Shown: positions 16,369 through 24,812, numbered from the stretch's first letter. The stretch: 63,979 nucleotides of DNA from VRUE01 sp033856275 (GCA_033856275.1 JAWVFJ010000002.1:1-63979); one strand, 5' to 3'. Program-made: numbers and translations. The notes: generated by a model not told the origin, from the sequence alone.

Positions 16369-17955
16369 TTATGGGCCGGTGGTGCGCTCGACGGCAGCCT
16401 CGGCTGTGGCCGCCTCGGCCTCGCGGATTGCGGCGCCCTCCAGGGCGTTCGAGAGGGCGCGGACGTAGGCGCGGGCCGATGCCTCGAGGATGTCGGTGGC
16501 GACTCCTTGGCCGGTGGCCAGGCGGCCGGCGGCACGCAGCATCACGGTCACCTGGCCGAGGGCGTCCTCTCCCCCTGTCACGGCCTCGACCGTGTACTGG
16601 CGCAGGTCGCACTTGGTGCCGGTGGCTCTCTGGATCGCGTGGAAGATCGCGTCGACAGGGCCATCGCCGCTGGACTCGCCAACGGCCTCCTCGCCGGAGG
16701 GCATCTTCACGGCGACGCGGGCCAGCGGCTCGCGACGCGAGCCGGCCTCGACCTCGAACCAGGCCAGTTCGTGGGCGTCGGCCTTATCGCGCATCTCATC
16801 GGAGACGATCGCCTCCAGGTCCAGCGCGGTGACCTGCTTCTTGCGGTCGGCGATCTCCTTGAAGCGCTTGAAGGCAGCGTTGAGGGCGTTGCCCTCGACC
16901 TTGAAGCCAAGCTGGTCCAGCGCATCGCGCAGAGCGTGGCGGCCGGAGTGCTTGCCCAGCACGATCGAATTCGACTCCAGGCCGACCTCGGTCGCGTCCA
17001 TGATCTCGTAGGTGGTGCGCTCCTTCAGCACGCCGTCCTGGTGGATTCCGGACTCGTGGGCGAAGGCGTTGCGGCCGACCACGGCCTTGTTGGGCTGGAT
17101 CGCGTAGCCGGTCAGGCGCGAGACCATGCGACTGGTACGGGCCAGCTCGCGGGTGTTAATGGCAGTGGTCAGACCGTGAACGTCCTCGCGGGTGCGGAAC
17201 AGCATCACGATCTCCTCCAGCGGGCAGTTGCCGGCTCGCTCGCCGATCCCGTTGACGGCGCACTCGACCTGGCGTGCGCCGGCCAGCACACCGGCATAGG
17301 AGTTGGCGACGGCCAGGCCCAGATCGTCGTGGCAGTGGACCGACAGCTCGACTCCGCTTAGGGCAGGCACCAGCTCGTAGAGGCGGCGGAAGTACTCTGC
17401 GTACTCCTCCGGAGTGGTGTAACCGACCGTGTCGGCGATGTTGACGGTGGTGGCGCCCTCCTCGACCGCGATCGCGCAGACCTCGGCGGTGAACTCGATG
17501 TCGGCGCGGGTCGCGTCCATCGGTGAGAACTCCACGTCCTCGCAGTAGGACTTGGCCAGGGTCACGGCCGCCCGGGCCTGGCCCTTGACGTCCTCGCGGT
17601 CAGTCTGCAGCTGGTACTGGATGTGGATGTCGGAGGTAGAGATGAAGGTGTGGATGCGGGGGCGCGCGGCGTCCTTGATCGCCCCCCAGGCGGCATCGAT
17701 GTCGGCCTTGTGGGTACGGGCCAGGCCGCAGATCACCGGGCCCTCGACGCGGCGGGCGATCGCCTCGACCGCCTCGAAATCGCCGGGCGAGGTGATCGGG
17801 AATCCGGCCTCGATCACATCGACACCCAGGCGGGCGAGTTGCTGGGCGATCTCGACCTTCTCCCCCATGTTCAGCGAGATGCCGGGCGACTGCTCGCCGT
17901 CGCGCAGTGTCGTGTCGAAGATGTGGACGCGGTTTGCGTCGTCTATTGGTGCCAC
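16369..17955 (-). CDS. leuA: 2-isopropylmalate synthase
   Basis: First committed step of leucine synthesis: 2-oxoisovalerate plus acetyl-CoA. The 528-aa protein has the catalytic signature FDTTLRDGEQSPGISL, the metal site in VELSVHCHDDLGLAVANS, NGIGERAGNCPLEEIVM, and GIHQDGVLKERTTYEIM. The C-terminal LeuA regulatory domain runs from about residue 395, so leucine feedback is expected. Start GTG 17955 follows a very strong Shine-Dalgarno sequence (AAGGAGGAGG, 17970-17961). A leucine-rich leader peptide lies upstream (18023-18082), indicating control by attenuation. Confidence 0.97.
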   Translation of the reverse strand: MAPIDDANRVHIFDTTLRDGEQSPGISLNMGEKVEIAQQLARLGVDVIEAGFPITSPGDFEAVEAIARRVEGPVICGLARTHKADIDAAWGAIKDAARPRIHTFISTSDIHIQYQLQTDREDVKGQARAAVTLAKSYCEDVEFSPMDATRADIEFTAEVCAIAVEEGATTVNIADTVGYTTPEEYAEYFRRLYELVPALSGVELSVHCHDDLGLAVANSYAGVLAGARQVECAVNGIGERAGNCPLEEIVMLFRTREDVHGLTTAINTRELARTSRMVSRLTGYAIQPNKAVVGRNAFAHESGIHQDGVLKERTTYEIMDATEVGLESNSIVLGKHSGRHALRDALDQLGFKVEGNALNAAFKRFKEIADRKKQVTALDLEAIVSDEMRDKADAHELAWFEVEAGSRREPLARVAVKMPSGEEAVGESSGDGPVDAIFHAIQRATGTKCDLRQYTVEAVTGGEDALGQVTVMLRAAGRLATGQGVATDILEASARAYVRALSNALEGAAIREAEAATAEAAVERTTGP

Positions 17956-18022
17956 GGGGTCCTCCTCCTTCTCTGCTGCTCTCGAATGACCTTTTCTCTC
18001 GCGGCTATCGCGCCGCCCAGCG
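17956..18022 (-). promoter_or_regulatory. Leucine attenuator region between leader peptide and leuA
   Basis: After the leader stop come a short GC-rich stem (GCGGC-GCGATA-GCCGC) and then the leuA Shine-Dalgarno sequence. The segment GAGAAGGAG (17973-17965), which is part of the ribosome binding site, is perfectly complementary to CTCCTTCTC in the leader's leucine codons (18052-18044). No U-tract follows any hairpin, so I infer translational rather than transcriptional attenuation. Pairing strength and alternatives were judged by eye only. Confidence 0.6.
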
Positions 18023-18082
18023 CTATTCCCCCCGGAGGGGGAGGAGAAGGAGAAGCGCGAGGCTGTCGAGCCGGTGCGTCAT
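18023..18082 (-). CDS. leuL: leu leader peptide
   Basis: A 19-codon ORF encoding MTHRLDSLALLLLLPLRGE: eight leucines, five of them consecutive (residues 10-14, CTT CTC CTT CTC CTC). A ribosome binding site (GAGG, about ten bases before the ATG) is present. It ends 67 bases before the leuA start. A run of leucine codons directly upstream of leuA is the classic arrangement for leucine-responsive attenuation: ribosomes stall when charged tRNA-Leu is scarce. The leu codons also overlap the sequence complementary to the leuA ribosome binding site. It is too short for routine gene callers. Confidence 0.85.
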   Translation of the reverse strand: MTHRLDSLALLLLLPLRGE

Positions 18083-18174
18083 TCGGTCGCCTCAGCTTAG
18101 CGTAGGCTGCCGGCATCGCAAGCGAGGCATCTTCAAGCTCGATCCCCCGCTCGACCTGGTTCGCCCTCTTCGCG

Positions 18175-19527
18175 ATGGGCATCGCCGTGGTGGTAATCGC
18201 CAATGACTTCTCCGCGATCAACGTCGCCCTGCCGACGATGGAGAAGGACTTCCACACCAACGTCAACACGATTCAGTGGGTGGTCAACGCCTACGCTTTG
18301 ACCTTCGGCGTGATGATCGTCACCGGCGGACGGTTGGCCGACATGTTCGGACGGCGCAACGCCTTCTTCCTCGGCACAGCGATCTTCGCCTCGATGTCGG
18401 CACTGGGCGGCGTGGCGCAGACCGAGACATGGCTGATCGCGACGCGGACGCTGATGGGGATCGGCGGGGCACTGATGTGGCCGGCGATCCTCGGCATGAC
18501 CTACGCCCTGCTGCCTGAAGACAAGGCCGGGCTGGCCGGCGGGATCATCGTCGGCGCCGCCGGGCTCGGCAACGCGATCGGGCCGCTGATCGGCGGCGTG
18601 CTCACCGACGCGCTCAGCTGGCGCTGGATCTTCTTCCTCAACGTGCCGATCTCGGCCTTTGCCGTGCTCGTCACCTACCGCCTGGTCAAAGTCGCCGAGC
18701 CGGACTCGGGCCGCCAGCGGATCGACTACCCCGGGATCGCGGCGATCTCAGTCGGGCTGGTCTCGCTGTTGGTGGCGCTCGACCAGATCGACGACTGGGG
18801 TCTTGGCGACCCACGGGTTTTTGGCTTGCTAATTCTCTCCGCGGTCCTGCTGATCGCCTTCGTGCCGATCGAGCGACGCGCCGGCAAGAGCGCACTCGTG
18901 CCGCGGGAAGTGATGGCCAACGAGAGCTTCCGGGCCTCCTGCCTGGCGATCCTGCTGATGTCGGCGACCTTTTTCGCCGCCCTGCTCTACCTGCCGCAGT
19001 TCATGCAGCACCAGTTGGGCTACTCGCCACTGGAAGCGGGCCTGGGAATGCTTCCCTTCCTCGCCACCTTTGCCTGCGTCTCCTTCGTGGCCGGGCCGCT
19101 CTACGAGAGGCTGGGGGCAAAGGTGCTGGCCTCGGTTGGGGCACTGTGCATCACGATTGCCCCCTTTGTCTTCTCTCTCGTCGGCGACCGCTCGCACTAC
19201 AGCTCGCTGATCGTGGGGATGGTCGTGCTCGGGATCGGGATCGGCAGCTTTTACCCAACCGCGACCACCGCCGGGGTGACGTCGGTCGACGAATCGCAGA
19301 CAAGCCTCGCCGGCGGCATCGTCTACATGTTCCAGATTGCCGGGGGCTCGATTGGATTGGGACTGACGACGGCAGTCTTCTCGGCTCAGGAATCCTTCGC
19401 CGACGGCATCCAGGCGGCATTCCGACTCGACGCCGCGCTCTCGCTGGTCGGGTTCCTGATCGCACTCTTCTTCGTCGGCGGCCGCCTTCTGGGAAGGAGG
19501 AGCCCGGCCGAAGAAGCGTCAGCTTAG
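18175..19527 (+). CDS. MFS drug-resistance-type transporter (DHA2/EmrB-like)
   Basis: Integral membrane transporter, 450 aa, with about 14 hydrophobic segments. MFS motifs are visible: GGRLADMFGRRNAFFLG (loop 2-3 motif A), RTLMGIGGALMWPAILGMTYALLPEDKAGLAGGIIVGAAGLGNAIGPLIGGVLTD (motifs B and C), and SWRWIFFLNVPI, typical of the 14-TMS DHA2 group. The substrate is unknown. The conserved first helix seems to begin upstream (TWFALFA precedes the ATG in frame), yet no ATG, GTG or TTG occurs between the ATG at 18175 and the in-frame stop at 18103. It is divergent from the leuL-leuA transcription unit. Confidence 0.88.
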   Translation: MGIAVVVIANDFSAINVALPTMEKDFHTNVNTIQWVVNAYALTFGVMIVTGGRLADMFGRRNAFFLGTAIFASMSALGGVAQTETWLIATRTLMGIGGALMWPAILGMTYALLPEDKAGLAGGIIVGAAGLGNAIGPLIGGVLTDALSWRWIFFLNVPISAFAVLVTYRLVKVAEPDSGRQRIDYPGIAAISVGLVSLLVALDQIDDWGLGDPRVFGLLILSAVLLIAFVPIERRAGKSALVPREVMANESFRASCLAILLMSATFFAALLYLPQFMQHQLGYSPLEAGLGMLPFLATFACVSFVAGPLYERLGAKVLASVGALCITIAPFVFSLVGDRSHYSSLIVGMVVLGIGIGSFYPTATTAGVTSVDESQTSLAGGIVYMFQIAGGSIGLGLTTAVFSAQESFADGIQAAFRLDAALSLVGFLIALFFVGGRLLGRRSPAEEASA

Positions 19528-20090
19528 AGCGCTGGACGCAGCGACGAGCGAATGACGTTTTCGCCGCTGCCGCCGCTGAGTGTGTCGTGGCCACTGCCGC
19601 CGCGCAGGACGTCGTTGCCGCTACTGCCAAGCAATTCGTCGTTGCCGAAGCCGCCAAAGAGCGAGTCATCGCCCCCTCGACCGGCAAGCCTGTCGTTGCC
19701 TTCGCCGCCGATCAGCTTGTCAGGACCGCTGCCGCCGATCAGGCTGTCGCGGCCCGGCCCACCGCGCATCGTCACCGGCAGGTCGATTGCACCGGCGACA
19801 AAGACGGTGTCATCGCCTTCGCCGGCATTGACCTCAAAGCCCGCGACCAGTGGCGCCTTGCAGACCAGCTCGGTCGGCACGCCGGGCGTGTTTTCGCAAA
19901 TCGTGCCGCCGACTTCCAGCGGCACGGCCGAGTCGATCACGTAGCTGTGGCCGTCGGGCGTCAGCCAGATGCGAATCATGTTTTGGGCCGAGCCACCCGC
20001 TAGGACGACCGTGTAGGTCATTTCGGCGTTCGCGAGCGAAGCGGACTGCGCCGCCAGGATCGCCAACATGATCAGGATCGCCCTCTTCAT
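19524..20090 (-). CDS. Secreted RTX-type calcium-binding repeat protein
   Basis: A 188-aa exported protein. MKRAILIMLAILAAQSASLANA is a clear signal peptide with an Ala-x-Ala-like cleavage site. The C-terminal half carries nonapeptide repeats of the hemolysin type (GGPGRDSLIGGSGPDKLIGG, GGDDSLFGGFGNDELLGSSG, GNDVLRGGSGHDTLSGG), which form a parallel beta-roll around calcium ions. Two cysteines (CENTPGVPTELVC) probably form a disulfide after export. Start ATG 20090 puts the signal peptide at the N-terminus; a start 21 bases further upstream is possible. The 3' end overlaps the MFS stop by four bases. No dedicated secretion gene is nearby. Confidence 0.85.
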   Translation of the reverse strand: MKRAILIMLAILAAQSASLANAEMTYTVVLAGGSAQNMIRIWLTPDGHSYVIDSAVPLEVGGTICENTPGVPTELVCKAPLVAGFEVNAGEGDDTVFVAGAIDLPVTMRGGPGRDSLIGGSGPDKLIGGEGNDRLAGRGGDDSLFGGFGNDELLGSSGNDVLRGGSGHDTLSGGSGENVIRSSLRPAL

Positions 20091-20118
20091 CAGGAATACC
20101 CCGCGCCGCACCGCAGGC

Positions 20119-21159
20119 CTAACTTGGAAACAGCACTACCTTGCCGACGTTGCGGCGTTGAGCAATGAATTCATGTGCCTCGCCTGCGCGCTCAAAGGGA
20201 AATGCCTCGGCGACGACGGGCTCCAGGCGTCCGGCCTCGAGGTCTGCCATCAACGGCTCGGTTACCCGATCGAGACTGCCCTCGCGATCCCACCACTTGA
20301 GCATGTTGAGGCCGAAGATCCCCTTGTTCTCGTTCATCAAGGCCAGGCTCTTCCACCAGGGGATCGTCGCCAGTGGCATCTTGGCGAGGCTCTTCAGGGC
20401 CGCGGGAATGTCGCGGCCTCCCTCCTTCGTCGCCTCGGAGAGGCCGTACATCACGAGCCGCCCGCCGGAGCGCAACAGGCGGTAGTCCTTGCGAAACGAG
20501 GTCGGGCCCAGCGCGTCGATGACGAGGTCGACTCCCTCGCCACCGGTAATTCGCATCGCCTCAGCCTCAAAGTCCTGGCTGCGGTAGTCGATCGGGTGCG
20601 TAACGCCTTGGGCGCGGATCGCCTCGTGCTTTGAGGGCGAGGCGGTGCCGAGGATCTCAGCGCCGGCATTGCGGGCGATCTGCGTGGCGGCAATGCCCAC
20701 CCCTCCGGCGGCGGCGTGGATCAAGACCCGGTCTCTCTCGCGCAGGCTGCCCATGATGATCAAGGCCGCGTAGGCGGTGCCGTAGTTGACTGGAAATGCA
20801 GCCCCTTGCTCGAAGCTGAGCCGCTCGGGCAACGGCAGCACCTGAGCGGCGGGCACCGTGACCAACTCGGCCTGACCGCTGAAGCGGGTACCAGCCATCA
20901 CCCTGTCGCCAACCGCGAAGTCGTCTACTCCCGCGCCGAGGGTCTCGATGACGCCGGCCACCTCGTAGCCCATCACGCAAGGAGGTTTCGGCGCGTCCGG
21001 ATAGAGGCCGAGGCGCGCCATCGTGTCGGCAAAATTGATTCCCGCGGCCTTGACCGCGATCCGAACCTCGCCCGGCCCCACGGGTGGATCTGGACGCTCG
21101 AGGACCTGCAGCACCCCCGGCTCACCGTTCCCCGTCTGCACCAGCGCCTTCACGGGCAC
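20119..21159 (-). CDS. Zinc-free medium-chain dehydrogenase/quinone oxidoreductase
   Basis: NADPH-dependent oxidoreductase, 346 aa. The GroES-like N-terminal domain has AAGINFADTMARLGLYP and GYEVAGVIETLGAGV. The Rossmann domain has the nucleotide motif AAAGGVGIAATQIARNAGAEILGTAS (about residue 148). Catalytic zinc cysteines of alcohol dehydrogenases are absent, which places it with quinone oxidoreductase/VAT-1-like enzymes. GTG 21159 is the likely start. A family-2 structured repeat (21171-21271) separates it from serA upstream. The physiological substrate cannot be told from the sequence. Confidence 0.88.
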   Translation of the reverse strand: MPVKALVQTGNGEPGVLQVLERPDPPVGPGEVRIAVKAAGINFADTMARLGLYPDAPKPPCVMGYEVAGVIETLGAGVDDFAVGDRVMAGTRFSGQAELVTVPAAQVLPLPERLSFEQGAAFPVNYGTAYAALIIMGSLRERDRVLIHAAAGGVGIAATQIARNAGAEILGTASPSKHEAIRAQGVTHPIDYRSQDFEAEAMRITGGEGVDLVIDALGPTSFRKDYRLLRSGGRLVMYGLSEATKEGGRDIPAALKSLAKMPLATIPWWKSLALMNENKGIFGLNMLKWWDREGSLDRVTEPLMADLEAGRLEPVVAEAFPFERAGEAHEFIAQRRNVGKVVLFPS

Positions 21160-21170
21160 AAGATTAAGCC

Positions 21171-21271
21171 CTGAGGCCGTCAGACCAAGCAGAGCAAGGA
21201 CGCAGGGAGCGTGGCGTGCTCTGCACGCAAGCGACCGAGGACGCGGCTATCCGCCGGTCAGACGGCCTCAG
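21171..21271 (+). repeat. Structured intergenic element, family 2, copy D1
   Basis: Complementary 16-base arms (21171-21186 and 21256-21271, 15 of 16 matching) enclose a core containing GGACGCAGGGAGC, a hairpin (GCGTGC-TCT-GCACGC, 21214-21228) and GCGACCGAGGACGC. The same core, with different arms and a different hairpin stem, occurs at 34552-34634 and, with shorter arms, at 63916-63976. The right arm covers the serA stop codon. Function unknown; see findings. Confidence 0.85.
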
Positions 21272-22848
21272 AGGTCGACCGAGCGGCCGACGGAGAAACC
21301 GTCGACCTCGAGGATCTTGGCGATCGTCTCGCCGTGCACGGGCGCATCGGTCGTCAGTGCCATGACCGCACGCTCGCCATCCTCCTCGGCGCCGACCGCG
21401 GCGGAGACGATGTTGACCCCCTCCTCGCCGAACATCGTGCCGACCCGGCCGATCATGCCGGGACGGTCGGCATAGCGAAAGACCGCGATGTGCTCGGCGA
21501 AAGGCAGGTAGAAGCTCTCGCCCCAAACGGAGACCAGGTAGGGCTCGTTGCGGGGACCGACTCCGGTGCCGGCAACCTCGACCTCTTCCTCTCCAGAGCG
21601 CAGCCGCACCGCGACCAGCTCGGTGAAGTCCTCGGAGCCCGACTCCTTCGTCTCGACCAGGTCGACGCCGCGTTCTTCGGCCATCTGCGGAGCGTTGACG
21701 AGATTGACCGGCTCCTCGGTATGGCCGGAGAGGATGCCGACCAGGACGGCGATGCCCAGCAGGCGGGTGTCGTGCTGGGCGAGTTTGCCGCGGAACTCGA
21801 CCGAGACCCGGTCGACCGGGCCCTGGCCGAGGCCCTCGGCCAGCCGGCCGAGCTTTTCGCAAAGCGGCACGAACGGCGAGAGTGCTTCCATCTCCTCCGG
21901 CCGGACCGCGGCGATGTTGACCGCGTTGGTGACCACGGCCCCGGTCAGCGCGGCGGTCACCTGTTCGGCGGTGACGACCCCGGCGCGGTCCTGCGCCTCT
22001 GCCGTCGAGGCGCCCAGGTGCGGGGTGACGACCACGTCGGGGCGGGCGAAGATCGGGTGGTCGGTAAAGGGCTCAGAGGGAAAGACGTCGAGCGCGGCAC
22101 CGCCGACCTTGCCGGACTCCAGCCCAGCGGTGAGCGCGTCGAGGTCGACCAGCTCGCCGCGGGCGCAATTGACGATCCGCACTCCGTCCCTCATCGCGGC
22201 GATCGCGTCAGCGTCGATCAGGTTGATCGTGTCGGGGGTCTTTGGCACGTGGACGGTGACGACGTCGGCGCGGCCGAAGAGGTCCTCGAGGCTCTCGGCG
22301 CCCTCCACCCCCAATTCCCGGAAGCGCTCCGCCGAGACGAACTTGTCGAAGGCGATCACGTCCATCTCAAAGGCCTGGGCGCGCTTGGCGACGAGCTGGC
22401 CGATGCGGCCGAAGCCGACGATGCCGATCGTCTTGCCGTAGAGCTCGGCGCCCTTGAACTTGGCCCGATCCCAGCGCCCGTCGACGAGGGCCCCATGAGC
22501 CTGCGGCACGTTGCGGAATAGAGCGAGGGCCAGGGCCAGCGTGTGCTCGGCCGCGGCGACCGAGTTCGATTCGGGCGCGTTGGCGACGACGATGCCACGG
22601 CGCGTGGCGGCGGGAATGTCGACGTTGTCGACACCGGTGCCGGCGCGGCCGATCACCTTGAGGTTGGTGGCACGCTCGATCAGCTCGGGGGTCAGCTTCG
22701 TCGCCGAGCGGATCAGGATCGCGTCATAGCCGCCGATCGCCTCTGCCAACTCTTCGTCTGACATCTCAAGGCCAAGGTCGACTTCGAAGTTCTGCCGCAG
22801 CAAGTCGACGCCGGAGTCAGCGATCTTCTCCTTGACCAGCACCTTCAT
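21268..22848 (-). CDS. serA: D-3-phosphoglycerate dehydrogenase, long form
   Basis: Oxidises 3-phosphoglycerate, the first step of serine synthesis. The 526-aa protein is the long actinobacterial form. It has the substrate domain, the NAD motif GIVGFGRIGQLVAKRAQAF (about residue 147), catalytic Arg in NCARGELVD, Glu in the FPSEPF region and His in TPHLGASTAEAQ. An intervening domain (about 315-455) precedes a C-terminal ACT domain (about 455-526, HIAVFRYADRPGMIGRVGTMFGEEGVNI), so serine feedback is plausible. ATG 22848 overlaps the serC stop by four bases (ATGA). Gene order is serC-serA on the minus strand. Confidence 0.96.
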   Translation of the reverse strand: MKVLVKEKIADSGVDLLRQNFEVDLGLEMSDEELAEAIGGYDAILIRSATKLTPELIERATNLKVIGRAGTGVDNVDIPAATRRGIVVANAPESNSVAAAEHTLALALALFRNVPQAHGALVDGRWDRAKFKGAELYGKTIGIVGFGRIGQLVAKRAQAFEMDVIAFDKFVSAERFRELGVEGAESLEDLFGRADVVTVHVPKTPDTINLIDADAIAAMRDGVRIVNCARGELVDLDALTAGLESGKVGGAALDVFPSEPFTDHPIFARPDVVVTPHLGASTAEAQDRAGVVTAEQVTAALTGAVVTNAVNIAAVRPEEMEALSPFVPLCEKLGRLAEGLGQGPVDRVSVEFRGKLAQHDTRLLGIAVLVGILSGHTEEPVNLVNAPQMAEERGVDLVETKESGSEDFTELVAVRLRSGEEEVEVAGTGVGPRNEPYLVSVWGESFYLPFAEHIAVFRYADRPGMIGRVGTMFGEEGVNIVSAAVGAEEDGERAVMALTTDAPVHGETIAKILEVDGFSVGRSVDL

Positions 22849-23987
22849 CGGCGGGCCTCCCCCACGTTCTCGACTATCCACCCGATGCAAGCCGTCAGCG
22901 CTTCGACGTCAGCCGGCTCGACCGCCGGGAACATGCCGATCCGCAGCTGATTGCGGCCGAGCTTGCGGTAGGGCTCCGTGTCGACGATGCCATTGGCGCG
23001 CAGGGTCGTGGCGACCATGGCGGCGTCGATGGAGTCGTCGAAGTCGATCGTGCCGACGACGAGCGAGCGCTTTGCCGGGTCGGCGACGAAGGGCGTCGCG
23101 AAGTCCGACTGCTCGGCCCAGCCGTAGAGGTGACCCGAGGAGGCCGAGGTGCGCTCGACGCTCCACTCGAGCCCGCCACCGGCGAGCATCCACTCGATCT
23201 GGTCGGCAAGCAGCAGCAGGGTGGCAAGGGCGGGTGTGTTGTAGGTCTGCTCCTTGCGCGAGTTCCCCAACGCTGTTTGCAGCGAGAGGAAGTCGGGCTG
23301 CCAGCGGTCGGTGGCGCCATCGAGCTCACCGATCCGCTCGATTGCCGCGGGGCTGAGCAGCGCCAGCCAAAGTCCACCGTCAGCCCCAAAGGCCTTCTGA
23401 GGAGCGAAGTAGTAGACGTCGGCCTCGCTCACGTCCACGGGCAGTCCACCGGCGCCCGAGGTGGCATCGATGAGAACCAACGCGTCGCCTGCGCTCTCTG
23501 GACGCTGGACCGGGATCATCACCCCGGTCGAGGTCTCGTTGTGGGCCCATGCGATCGCGTCGGCAGCCGGGTCGGCGACCGGCGTGGGCGCGTCGCCTGG
23601 ATCGGCTTCGATCAGGATCGGATCACCGAGGAACGGCGCCCCGGCGGTCGCCTTGGCGAACTTCTGCGAGAACTCGCCGTAGGTCAAGTGGAGAGCGCGA
23701 TCACGCACGAGCCAAGCACAGGCGGCGTCCCAGAATGCCGTGGTGCCGCCATTGCCGAGGGCGATCTCGTACCCGTCGGGCAGCCTGAAGAGCTCGGCCA
23801 AGCCTGAGCGCACCCGCCCAACGAGGTCGCGCACGGGTGCCTGCCGGTGGGAGGTGCCCATCAACGAGGACTGCGCGGCAAGTTTCTCCAACGCCTTTGG
23901 CCGCACCTTCGAAGGCCCGCAGCCGAAGCGGCCGTCGGCCGGCTTGAGCTCGGCGGGGATCTGGGCTGTGCTTGTTGCTGAGGTCAT
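22845..23987 (-). CDS. serC: Phosphoserine aminotransferase
   Basis: PLP enzyme (380 aa) converting 3-phosphohydroxypyruvate to phosphoserine. DGRFGCGPSKVRPKALEKLA and LMGTSHRQAPVRDLV match the actinobacterial-type SerC. Further segments are LGNGGTTAFWDAA, IAWAHNETSTGVM, and the PLP lysine in VYYFAPQKAFGADGGLWLALL (about residue 197). I chose ATG 23987, which gives the typical short N-terminus. It is translationally coupled to serA downstream. serB was not found in the window. Confidence 0.95.
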   Translation of the reverse strand: MTSATSTAQIPAELKPADGRFGCGPSKVRPKALEKLAAQSSLMGTSHRQAPVRDLVGRVRSGLAELFRLPDGYEIALGNGGTTAFWDAACAWLVRDRALHLTYGEFSQKFAKATAGAPFLGDPILIEADPGDAPTPVADPAADAIAWAHNETSTGVMIPVQRPESAGDALVLIDATSGAGGLPVDVSEADVYYFAPQKAFGADGGLWLALLSPAAIERIGELDGATDRWQPDFLSLQTALGNSRKEQTYNTPALATLLLLADQIEWMLAGGGLEWSVERTSASSGHLYGWAEQSDFATPFVADPAKRSLVVGTIDFDDSIDAAMVATTLRANGIVDTEPYRKLGRNQLRIGMFPAVEPADVEALTACIGWIVENVGEARR

Positions 23988-24087
23988 TGGGATATCCAGG
24001 TCAGATGAACGCCGTACGGCGCGGCGGCCTAGGTTATTGACCGTCGCGGGTGGACCTCGGGCAGGCCTGCCGCATAAGCTGCCGCTC

Positions 24088-24519
24088 ATGAGCGAGACCA
24101 GCGAGCAATCAATCAGCAAGGGCGACGGTTACGCCGTCGCCAACCTCAGCGACCTCGGCGAAGGCCCCGGATTCCGCAAGATTCGCAAGGGTCTTGGCGT
24201 CACCGCCTTCGGGGTCAACGCAATCGTGCTGCCGCCCTCCTATGCCACCGGCAGTCACTACCACGACGAGCAGGAGGAGCTGTACTTCCTGCACCGAGGA
24301 CACGTCGCGATCGAGTTCGGCGACGGCGCCAGCCACGAGCTCGAGCCCGGCGGCCTGGCCTGGGTCGACGCCTCAACCGTCCGCAAGCTCCGCAACCTCA
24401 GCGACACCGAAGAGGCCATCTACGTGATCGTCGGCGGCAAGGACGGCTACGTCGGGCGCGACGGCAAACTGCCTGAGGGCGAGACGCGGTTCGGCGGGGA
24501 CGGGCCTCCGGGTGCGTAG
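24088..24519 (+). CDS. Single-domain cupin protein
   Basis: A 143-aa cytoplasmic protein with one cupin barrel: PPSYATGSHYHDEQEELYFLHRGHVAIEFGD is motif 1 with the metal-ligand pattern H-x-H...E, and the second histidine motif is weak (LAWVDASTVRKLRNLSD). The C-terminus is YVGRDGKLPEGETRFGGDG. Function is unknown; proteins like this are often described only as cupins. It is divergent from serC, 100 bases apart, and convergent with ilvC across the long repeat region. The start ATG 24088 is reasonable but has only a weak ribosome binding site. Confidence 0.85.
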   Translation: MSETSEQSISKGDGYAVANLSDLGEGPGFRKIRKGLGVTAFGVNAIVLPPSYATGSHYHDEQEELYFLHRGHVAIEFGDGASHELEPGGLAWVDASTVRKLRNLSDTEEAIYVIVGGKDGYVGRDGKLPEGETRFGGDGPPGA

Positions 24520-24530
24520 CGGTATCGGTT

Positions 24531-24682
24531 GAGCAGTCCGGTCGGCCTTCTGTCGAATTGATGTCGCACGCGCCCGCTCTGCGGGCGCTTAGCTCCGGAG
24601 CTCGAGCGCGGCTACGCCGCGCAATAGACAGATTGCATGTCGCCGCTTCGCGACATTCGCCAGAAGGCCGACCGGACTGCTC
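24531..24682 (+). repeat. Structured inverted-repeat element, family 1, copy A
   Basis: A 22-base perfect inverted repeat (24531-24552 with 24661-24682), extending to 28 bases with one mismatch, brackets a 96-base core. The core has a GATGTCGCAC box, the stem GCGCCCGC-TCT-GCGGGCGC, the box TTAGCTCCG, the stem GCGCGGC-TAC-GCCGCGC, a TTGCAT box and CCGCTTCGCGACATTC. The core matches copy B at 24813-24963 (opposite strand), but the arms are unrelated. It lies in the 455-base gap 24520-24974 between the convergent cupin and ilvC genes. Bases 24683-24812 between the two copies show nothing I recognise. Confidence 0.9.
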
Positions 24683-24812
24683 TCTCGACACAAGCTCAGA
24701 CCCGAAAGCGTGAACTCGAAACCTCGCTCACATGTGGCGTGAGCTCATCAGATCCGCCTTCACTTAGAGCAACATCGCGCGTTCCGCTGGGGAGTACTGG
24801 GGGCCGTCGAGG

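Noticed and set aside
21187..21255. Riboswitch controlling serA
   Set aside because: The element lies at the serA 3' end, not its 5' side, and its core recurs at unrelated genes.
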